Positions 47,101 to 55,990 of a stretch of 64,000 nt of DNA are shown here, piece by piece; the first letter of the stretch is position 1, and every line of letters begins with the position of its first letter. Below the pieces are notes generated by a model. The model saw only the letters and a list, made by a program, of their open reading frames with translations. It had not been told where the DNA came from and did no database searches. This DNA comes from Epiperipatus broadwayi (taxonomy: Eukaryota > Onychophora > Udeonychophora > Euonychophora > Peripatidae). The DNA lies in NCBI GenBank assembly GCA_028023455.1, contig JAQFVV010012419.1:186001-250000 (forward strand). The letters run 5' to 3'. Position numbers and translations under genes: made by a program.

Positions 47101-47104
47101 GAAT

Positions 47105-47122
47105 TGGCGCCCCAGGGTATTT
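47105..47122 (+). other. primer-binding-site candidate
   Basis: TGGCGCCCCAGGG lies 4 bases after the proposed LTR end. TGG start and GC-rich composition fit a site complementary to a tRNA 3' end; the exact tRNA is not identified. Confidence 0.5.
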
Positions 47123-47564
47123 GTTGATAAAAAAGATATGAAAAGTGTTGGGAGAGGGTTGAGGGTTACAGTGGGTTTTTGGCTGCCCAAAACGGTGCAT
47201 GACATTTGAATCTTTGGTTTCAACCTCTGCACTTTAAAATAAGAGAATCAATTTGCTAATAATTATGTCCATTTGAACAATTTTTTCCATGTCAAGACTA
47301 ACTTAGTGTATGATATTTATAAATAAATTATACACATCTTATTTAATAATACCATATGTGTTTGGATCTGTCATTGGATCATGAAGTGTAATAATTTTAT
47401 TATTACTTTTTTTGCAATGTGTGGAAACTGAATATCATACTATAGTGACCTAATGTATTTTTAAGTGATGGTGGGAAAATTGCATTGTTTGGATGAAGGT
47501 AGGGTTGATCTATCTTGTTTGCTTTATAAGTAATACACTAATAAATTTTAAAAAATTGGATATA

Positions 47565-48290
47565 ATGGAAGAATTCAATATGTGTGATGATTTGGGTGGG
47601 TCCCAATAGGTGTCATCTCCAGATGTGATTGTATTGCCCCCTGATAGTGATTCAGGGAATGAAACCACAAACTTAACCAGTAGGGAAGATTGTAGGGTAA
47701 AATATGTTCCATTTGGGAAAATGGGTGACTGCTCATAGCTGATTAAAATAATATCAGAAATGTCAGAAAAAAATAGACAAGAATACCCAGCAAATGTCAG
47801 AAATAAAATTAGAAATGGTGTCAGAAAAGTCAGCAGAAAATGCTCAACAGATGAAATCAGAAATGTCAGAAATGGTGTCAGAAAAGTTGGTGAAATTTAG
47901 AAACCTTCAAGTGGGAGTGTCTGGATAATCCAAACAAATTTTTGCAGGGCCTGGAAGAGTTATTCTTCTTATGCCTACTTTCAGAGGCAGAAAAGGTTGC
48001 CATTGCTAGTAACCATTTATATTCATCCTCCAGAGATTGGTGGCAATCCCTGTTTGATAAGCCTCATGTCTATGGAGATTTTAAATACCTTCGGTTAGCT
48101 AGCTTTGGGGGGAGGGCGATAGACAGGACATTTTGAGAAACCAATTTTCCTAAGAGAAGTACAATCATTATAAGGGCAACTATACCCAGTTTTTTAGGAA
48201 ACAAGCAGGAAAACATAAGAGCCTTACGGCATATTTTTGTCCAAGCAACAGATAGTTTGCATTATACATCACAATTGATCTCAGCATGTT
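47565..48290 (+). pseudogene. gag remnant of long-LTR element 3
   Basis: Starts MEEFNMCDDLGG at ATG 47565 and breaks soon. Later pieces include SEAEKVAIASNHL and SSRDWWQSLFDKPH (47980-48070), the A..WW..L capsid motif also seen at 20.4 kb (AWWESLFHHP). GNYTQFFRKQAG follows near 48175, corresponding to NYSQFFRRQA there. A run of GAAATGTCAGAAA-type repeats (about 47755-47890) encodes an MSE-rich segment. The frame breaks many times, and the 3' LTR begins directly after, so pol is missing. Confidence 0.65.
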
Positions 48291-50489
48291 GAACACATTT
48301 TTATAAGATAATCAAATGTTATTTGAAATTGTTTATGCATTATTATGATTATATACCGGTCTGTTATTTAGTCCAGTTATATAATGTTTGAATTGAAAGT
48401 AGAAATAATGTGATTCTCATCCATTTTGGATGATGAAATGTGCCAAAAAGAAGTGGAAAGTTTAGGAAATTATTTAAGTGTGAATTTATAATTTTTTATT
48501 ACGCTTAGATTAAAATGTATTTTGTGGCTAAGCAGAAGGAAATTTTTTATGTTATATATTGTATTGTCAGGCATTGAGATAACTTTTCCTTAATTTATTT
48601 GAGTATTTTCTATGAGTGGTTTATGTATTACATTGTCAAAGATTGAGGAAGCTCTCCCTTAGTTTATTAAAATATTCATCATGAGTGGATTATGTTTCCA
48701 AAATAATTCATTGTATTTTATGATAATTATTGTATGTGAAGTCAAGTAGTGTATTTTCCTTATTTTTCAGTGATGAGACAATGTCCACACCAGTTTGTTT
48801 TAAGCCTCAGAATTAGGGTAGGAATGACTGTATTTTGGTTATTTAAAGGATTGGAGTTAAAAAGTCTTTTCATCCCTCGTGTATTTCTGTGGAATACTTT
48901 CCCATCATTTATCCATAGCCAAGAATAAAATAGTTTGCTGACAAGAAAATAAAATAAAGGTAGAATTAATTTTTTTTTACAGAACAGCTGAAGTAGAATC
49001 AATGTTAAAGCTTGGTTGGCCATTGTCATCATCCATATTATATTTATCCCAATCTCATAAGTAAACTGATTGGATTTAGTTACATTAATTATTTTATAGT
49101 GGGTAGCATAATTTAGATGCATGCAAAAACATTATTAATTTGAAAGGTATGGACAAAATTCATCATTAATGTGTAGTTCTTTAATCATCGTTTCAAATCA
49201 TATCATATTAATTATTTAGATTTTATACCATCAACTCTCAGAATGTTTCATCATTTTGAATGTGCATGCCAAAGAAAAAAAAGTATAGCCATTTAATAGA
49301 ATTCTTCATTTGAGTTTGTGAAGGATAGCTTGGTGTCTTATTCTTAGATTTTATACTCTCTCAGATTATTTTGATGTGCATTTGAAATAAAAATGCCAAG
49401 AATTTTAGTTTCACATTTTATAATTTTAGTGCCCATGTTTAATAAAGTTTTTTTTTCATAAGCATATCAGAATTGATTGATAGCTTGAGTGTATTGAAAA
49501 TATCAAAAAATTATGTTTAATTATTTTGGTGGATGTTTAAATTAGGTTTCCTTTTCCATAAGCACTTCAGAATTGACTAATAATGTATGTGTATTTGAAG
49601 TAAAATACCAAGAAGTTTATTTCACGCTTAATTATCTTAGTATAGTATTACAGTGTTTCTGTGTCATATGTTTATCAGAATTGACTAATAGCTTAAATAT
49701 ATTATGTAAGTAAGATAAAAGAAGTTTAGTTTCATGTTTATTATTTTGGAGCTGGTATTATACTGTTTCCTTTATCAAAATGAATTGTTAGCTGGCATAT
49801 GTTAAAATAAAATACAGAAAGTTTATTTTTTATGTTGTTTATTTTCATGTAGACTATTTAATCATTGGTGTCGGAATTATCGCAAAACATGTATAAGCAT
49901 AAACTAGAAAAGCAAATGTTTATTTAATCATCTTGTAATAAATGTTTTATTTATTTAAAAGCATTGTTTAGAATTTTTAGTTTGCATGCATTTGTGTTCT
50001 ATATTTCCACACATGCACACACACATATCCAATATGATATGATTGCACTACTCCATAAGTTAATGATGAACATGTTCAGATCTGATAATGTTGTTTTGCT
50101 TGATTTAAACATCATATGAAGTTTGATTATTTAATGATTCTCTGAAAATTTCATTACTCAGTTATTATTTAGATCAAAATGAAGACTATTTCTTTCATTA
50201 TCTAACTATCATTTTATAATGATAATGTTTAATTTGTATCATTACTTTTATAATAGTAATTAGTAGTAGTTGGAGAGTATAAATTAAATATTAAGCCATG
50301 CAATAAATTAATTCCCTGAGATATTTACTTATTATTTTACATTAAACATTAATTCAGTTGCTTATTTGCAATTACTGTATAATTAAAAATTAAAGTGTTA
50401 TATTTTATCTTGTATTTAATTCTAACTTAATATACAATATAGTTAATCAGCATTACATCTTTATTTTATTAATTTAATTTTATAAAACA
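48287..50489 (+). repeat. 3' LTR of element 3, truncated
   Basis: Direct repeat of 44612-46815, from TGTTGAACACATTT to TAATTTAATTTTATAAAACA. The last part of the LTR is absent; the hammerhead-bearing tandem repeat starts at 50490 in its place. No polypurine tract is evident before it. Confidence 0.65.
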
Positions 50490-50683
50490 GACACCAAAAT
50501 GTATGGGTGCTGAACTGAGTTCAGACCCATATGACTATATAAGCTATTGAGCTTAGATTGAAAATATTTTTTGTGTTTTCAATTTCATTCTCATAGTTTT
50601 GTAGTTAAGTAGAGATAAAAGGTGGTTGCTAGAGGGTTGCATTAGATCCTAAGATCTAGATGCAGTGCTCTCAGATCCAAAGC

Positions 50684-50725
50684 TCCTCACTGATGAAGGC
50701 CACAAGCCAGAAACTAGTCTGGGGA
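50684..50725 (+). ncRNA. hammerhead ribozyme candidate, unit 1
   Basis: Core CTGATGA at 50690-50696, GAAA at 50710-50713, cleavage triplet GTC at 50717-50719. Stem I pairs CTCCTCA-type bases 50684-50689 with 50720-50725 (TGGGGA), six pairs with one G-T. Stem II is GGC 50698-50700 with GCC 50706-50708, loop CACAA, and an A-A mismatch next to the core where G-C is usual. ACTAGT (50713-50718) is self-complementary, so two copies can share a stem III. All core bases expected of a hammerhead are present. Activity is not shown. Confidence 0.6.
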
Positions 50726-51139
50726 TATTGGATGAGTAAGCATTAGATAGGGATTTTATGCACAAGCCTTCTGGCATCCATTGATTACTCTGTTTAGCAC
50801 AGGTGGCAATACTGTATGGAGAGTTTTGCTCTGTTTATCAACAATTAATGTGCTAGTATAGAAAATGTGATCATGTGATGCTTAATGGTTTAACACCAAT
50901 CCTGCCTAATAGGATAGTGGTGGCTATGGTTGTAAAAGAGCCAAAGACACCAAAATGTATGAGTGCTGAACTGAGTTCAGACCCATATGACTATATAAGC
51001 TATTGAGCTTAGATTGAAAATATTTTTTGTGTTTTCAATTTCATTCTTATAGTTTTGTAGTTAAGTAGAGATAAAAGGTGGTTGCTAGAGGGTTGCATTA
51101 GATCCTAAGATCTAGATGCAATTGTCTCAGATCCAAAGC

Positions 51140-51181
51140 TCATCACTGACGAAGGCCACAAGCCAATAACTAGTCTGGGGA
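51140..51181 (+). ncRNA. hammerhead-like core, unit 2 (damaged)
   Basis: CTGACGA at 51146-51152 is intact, but the GAAA block reads ATAA (51166-51169), and a stem I base is changed (CATCA for CCTCA). The G and first A of GAAA are essential in known hammerheads, so this unit should not cleave. Confidence 0.55.
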
Positions 51182-51595
51182 TATTGGATGAATAGGCATT
51201 AGATAGGGATTTTATGCACAAGCCTTCTGGCATCCATTGATTACTCTGTTTAGCACAGGTGGCAATACTGTATGGAGAGTTTTGCTCTGTTTATCAACAA
51301 TTAATGTGCTAGTATAGAAAATGTGATCATGTGATGTTTAATGATTTAACACCAATCCTGCCTAATAGGATAGTGGTGGCTATGGTTGTAAAAGAGCCCA
51401 AGACACCAAAATGTATAGGTGCTGAACTGAGTTCAGACCCATATGACTATATAAGCTATTGAGCTTAGATTGAAAATATTTTTTGTGTTTTTAATTTCAT
51501 TCTCATAGTTTTGTAGTTAAGTAGAGATAAAATGTGGTTGCTAGAGGGTTGCATTAGATCCTAAGATCTAGATGCAGTGCTCTCAGATCCAAAGC

Positions 51596-51637
51596 TCCTC
51601 ACTGACGAAGGCCACAAGCCAGAAACTAGTCTGGGGA
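51596..51637 (+). ncRNA. hammerhead ribozyme candidate, unit 3
   Basis: CTGACGA at 51602-51608, GAAA at 51622-51625, GTC at 51629-51631. Stem I and stem II are as in unit 1. N7 is C rather than T, which the consensus allows. Confidence 0.6.
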
Positions 51638-51801
51638 TATTGGATGAGTAGGAATTAGATAGGGATTTTATGCACAAGCCTTCTGGCATCCATTGATTAC
51701 TCTGTTTAGAACAGGTGGCAATACTGTATGGAGAGTTTTGCTCTGTTTATCAACAATTAATGTGCTAGTATAGAAAATGTGATCATGTGATGTTTGATGG
51801 T

Positions 51802-52446
51802 CTGTCACAATTTTACAAGAAAATTAATAATGACCTTTTATTTCCTCAAAGCACCTCTCTCTTTTAAAAAAAATAATCTTAGATACAGATAAAAACAATA
51901 CAACAAACCTGGCAATCTATAGTTATCAGAAATAGGTGTAAAGGCATTTTTGTGTTTATACAGACGTTTTCATTCTTTTGCACATGTACATTTTTTTATC
52001 TCCTAATCTTGATCTGATCACCTTATTTTACACTTTCTTTCTGATCTACTTTATTTTAACAAAATGAAAGTTAAATAATTTAACACATTATTCAATAAAA
52101 AATATAATAAATCAATATTAAATATTATTACTGTCTCTCTTTACAACTGCTTATTTATTAAGTATTTATATAGACTATATAATAATAAATACACACATAA
52201 ATCTATATATATAAAAAAAAATTTTTTTAATTAAATAATATGTATGTGGATGAAATGAGTCATATATATCTACATTTGCCTCACTCCCAAACAAAAAAAA
52301 AATTTTTGAGTCTTTCCTGACACTATCTTCATTAAAATACCAACCAACTACTTAATATATATATATTTGTTGTTTTTTTTTCAATACAAATTTGAATATG
52401 GTCTATTATTGATGACTACCCTCATGAACTATTAAACAAGTGTTCT
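51802..52446. other. AT-rich sequence without recognised gene
   Basis: Nothing recognised beyond A/T runs and short TA tracts. Confidence 0.4.
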
Positions 52447-53571
52447 TCATGTATCATTACTTACTGATTCAGAACAACTTGCTATTGGATTTTTCTTGAT
52501 CATGGGTCTACAATTTTCACTTAGGTCATTGAAGTTATTCCCAGACCTACTTATACTCGGTTTGCTAGGTTTTGTGGAATAGGGTCGGCCTAACTGATTA
52601 TTCATAATCCTAATGGTGGAGATCTTATAACTATATCTCTCCTCCCTTCTAGAATAACCTTCAGCTTTACTTTCTATAACTCCCAGGGCATCCAACAGGT
52701 CTGCCACTCTTATTGGGGAGTACACATCATCCACTACCATATATATATTTCCAGGCATTCCTATGTTTGGTTTGTCAGGTTTTGTGGGAAATTGTTGGCT
52801 TAACTGGTTTGTTCCCATTCTCATATTGGAGACTTTATAGCCATAGCTCCCCTCCTTTCTATAATAACTTTCAGCTATCCTTTTGGTAGCTCCCAATGTC
52901 TCAAACTTGTCTGCTACATTTACTGGGGCATATACATCAGCAGCTATCTTTAATTCCAAGAAATTAGCTTTACTGATTACATCTTTCCTGAGGTCAATTT
53001 GTTCCTGTACAGTGGCTACCTTTATTTCTAGGTTATGTATCTCACTGTTTATATCCTCTTTGGGATTACTCTGTTCTTGAACAGCAGCTACCTCATCATT
53101 TTCATATGGCTTGATTATAGTCACACAACTCTTGACTTCTATCATACATATCTTTACATCCCATTTGTCTTGACTAGCTGTCCATGCTTTACATATATTT
53201 CTTCCTAGGTTTTCTATTTTTTGAGTTTGTTGACTTATTTCTAGCTTTATTTCTTGAGATTGCTGATCTAGTTTATTATCTAACCATTGAGATTGTTGAT
53301 CAAATTTCTGATTTATTTCTTGTTTTATTTCCTTCACCTCTTGTGATTGTTGATCAAATTTATTATCAAATTTCTGATCCATTTCTTGTGATTGTTGATC
53401 TAGTTTAGTATCAAATTTTTGAGATTGTAGATCAAATTTCTGATTTATTTCTTGTGATTGTTGATCAAATTTCTGATTTATCTGACTAAGTATAACTTGC
53501 AACTACTCTGGAGGACCTTGTTTTACTACTTCCTCCATTTCTTCAGTTACTAATTCTTTGTCCTGTTCCAT
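52447..53571 (-). pseudogene. gag-like ORF with hendecad coiled coil, one stop
   Basis: ATG at 53569-53571 (MEQDKELVTEEMEEVVKQ) reads through one TAG (53503-53505) and then stays open for 351 codons. Residues about 25-110 are built of 11-residue repeats such as INQKFDQQSQE, INQKFDLQSQK and FDTKLDQQSQE, a hendecad pattern typical of extended coiled coils. Residues about 215-350 hold two copies of a roughly 65-residue module (VYAPVNVADKFETLG.. and VYSPIRVADLLDALG..), each ending in a proline-rich TKP.KP segment. No zinc knuckle or capsid WW motif was seen. Position downstream of an LTR edge and primer-binding site supports a gag-like or accessory role. The function is unknown. Confidence 0.5.
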
Positions 53572-54234
53572 CTCAATATTTTTATACTAATTTATAAACT
53601 TATAAAATATTTATATTACTGATTTCTGTTCTGCTTTATTCTGTTCTGCTCCCTGATTTCCTATACATCCAGAGTTAAACACCTTTATCTATCCACCCCT
53701 ATACTTTAAAATTTCCAACCACTCTTTCTCAGCCATTATTCTCCCCATCCATCTATCTATATCTCAAGTGCCTTTATTTAACTTAACCTCTATCATCATT
53801 CCCTTTTACTTATATCTAATTGATAAAGTATGAGGTCATATTCCTATTTAAAACATTTATTTAAGAAAAAGCTATCTCTGTATTGGTGTGCCCTGTTTAT
53901 GCTATCATTTATCTAGTTTTTAATTCTTTCATAAAACTTAACTCTCTCTATGCCCTATTTTAATACACTAAGCCAAACAAAAAATTTACTTATTTAACAT
54001 ATGTGCCTATATTTATAATAAGAGTTCACACCTCAAGTTATTTATATATATATATATACTCATCCATCTTTCTGGAGATCTGACAGATACTGACAGCCAA
54101 AAGAATGATTAGCAATTCACAATTATGAGATAGATAAAAAAATTCAATCATCACACCTAAAGCATACAATGTTCCATGAACACTCAGATGATCACCCCAA
54201 TTCAATCACTCTAAGCTACTACAACCCAAAATAG

Positions 54235-54455
54235 TTTATTGCAAACACTGTTGCATTGCCCTTCTTACTTCCAAGTCTTAGTGGCTTTAATTCATAAAAT
54301 ACTGCCTTGCTTATCTTTAAAGTCTTAGAGGCAACAATTATATATCAGTAAAACAAAATACTGCCTTGCTCTCTCTGGAGTCTTAGAGGCGAAATATTAT
54401 GTATCAGAAAAAACTATGCCTTGCTCTCTCTGGAGTCTTAGAGGCAAAATCATGG
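54235..54455 (-). repeat. tandem repeats in the leader
   Basis: The block TGCCTTGCTCTCTCTGGAGT-CTTAGAGGC, followed by AAAT..TATATCAG-like sequence, repeats about four times with a 60-70-base period. It lies between the LTR edge and the gag-like ORF. Confidence 0.6.
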
Positions 54456-55037
54456 CAGGCCTACTGTTAACTGCTTCATGATAAATAATAACTGATATTA
54501 TAATCTGGGTTGGAGCAGTGAATGAGATAAATCAATCACCAGTGGCATGAACACATCACATCCCCAAGGCAATGACAAAAATTCTCCATCCATCATCAAA
54601 ATTGTAACACAACCAATAAAATATCCAATCCAACCTCCAAAATCATAGATTTTCTATTACAAAAACTTTTCAAATATGAACAAAATCATTATTCGACAAT
54701 TCAAGGCTATTAATATTTTTATGCTTATCTAGCAGCAACTCTATATTTCACTGATAAGAAAAATATTTAAAAAAACAGTGCTATTAACTTTAACACTTAT
54801 TATACATTGTGATATCTTTATATTTTAAAAATTGAAATTAAGCTGTTTAATGGCTGTATTTATTTATCATCATTAAAAATGCAATAATAGTAATCATCAT
54901 CATCTAAACATCAGGCCAAAATATTTGTATCTAATAATAAAAATAATTTTTTTTCAAACTATACATTTGTCATCATTATATACTACACATCTCTCAGGTA
55001 TGTGGTGTATTTCAAGCCCTTATTTGGCTTATTTCAA

Positions 55038-55055
55038 GCCCCACGTTGGGCACCA
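55038..55055 (-). other. Lys-type primer-binding site
   Basis: Minus-strand reading TGGTGCCCAACGTGGGGC differs by one base from the known retroviral site complementary to tRNA-Lys1,2 (TGGCGCCC...). It lies two bases from TGTAATGG, an LTR-type edge, and about 1.5 kb upstream of the gag-like ORF. Confidence 0.65.
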
Positions 55056-55057
55056 TT

Positions 55058-55990
55058 TGTAATGGAAAGAAGACATTTGTAACAGAAATAATAATAAATT
55101 GATAGAAAATGATCCATTATTAACATATATGTCTATCTAATCTGTTATTTGTAACAGTAAGTAAACATTGTCACAGTATAGATAAATAGATGAGTGATGA
55201 AATGATAGTTGCCATAATTCAATAACCAAACACTAAACAGGATAATGATATGCTGCAGTGGTTCATTATTTGTAACCAAGTAAACTAAATGAGAAATGAA
55301 TTCACTGTGTTAGCCAAAATACAATTTATAATTAAATAAGGATGATGCTAACATATAAATAAGAATATATGCATATCATGCTCTATCTGGGTGTCTATTT
55401 CTAATTAATTAAATATAACATTATAGCCCAATTGCAACTATCCTAAACATTAATTCTGTCACATTAGTAATGAAATAAATAAGTTATCTCATTTCTCCAT
55501 ATAAAATAACAACAATGACAATTAAACTATCATCATTAAAGATTTAATAATATCTAAATATTGGGGGTGTCAGTTGAACAATAAAAGAATATTAAATATA
55601 GCAACTGAATAAAATTACCCACTTTGAGATTCCTGGAGTGCATTATGCTTATCTCCCATACTAGGTTCTTTTAACAAAGAATCCTTCCTATTCTTCTTTC
55701 CAACCATATAAGACCATTCATGGTCACATGCATACACTGGTGCTATTCATGACAACTTATAAAATATATATTATATAAAGTTAATATTATGAAGTTGGAA
55801 AGGTATTATATTACTCTTTATTCAGTTTAGTTAAGTATATGTGTTTTCCCATGAGCGCCACTAGATTGTTTTAAATCTAGATAAATATCTGTTTAGAGTG
55901 TACTGAGTTCAAACTCATTCGGTACATTTTTATTACACATGACTTGGATGACTAATGAAAAAATGACATTCTTACATTTTATCTATATCG
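55058..55990 (-). repeat. LTR edge, far end not found
   Basis: Starts TGTAATGGAAAG next to the primer-binding site. CATTTGTAACAG-like motifs recur at about 55073, 55147 and 55270. The other end and second LTR copy were not found, so the right limit is arbitrary. A B-box-like GAGTTCAAACTCA (about 55908) may mark a SINE. Confidence 0.35.

Larger units (their letters stand above)
50490..51801 (+). repeat. three tandem 456-bp units with hammerhead-like core
   Basis: Units begin GACACCAAAATGTAT at 50490, 50946 and 51402, exactly 456 bases apart. The third ends short at about 51801. Units are about 97% alike by eye. Each contains an inverted GCTGAACTGAGTTCAGACC block, CATATGACTATATAAGC (TATA-like), and the hammerhead core about 200 bases in. 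There is no ORF of note. Size, tandem layout and ribozyme match retrozymes of animals, or tandem pLTRs of Penelope elements; both classes are known to carry hammerheads. Confidence 0.85.

Noticed and set aside
44612-50489. 2.2-kb duplication considered as a simple segmental duplication
   Set aside because: The primer-binding-site-like sequence, TGTT/AACA ends and gag remnant between the copies fit LTRs better.
50490-51801. Tandem units considered as a CRISPR-like or satellite array
   Set aside because: Units of 456 bases with no spacers do not fit CRISPR, and only three copies is few for a satellite; the hammerhead core favours a retrozyme or pLTR reading.
52883-53408. Plus-strand ORFs opposite the hendecad protein
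   Set aside because: They are antisense reflections of the repetitive minus-strand coding sequence.
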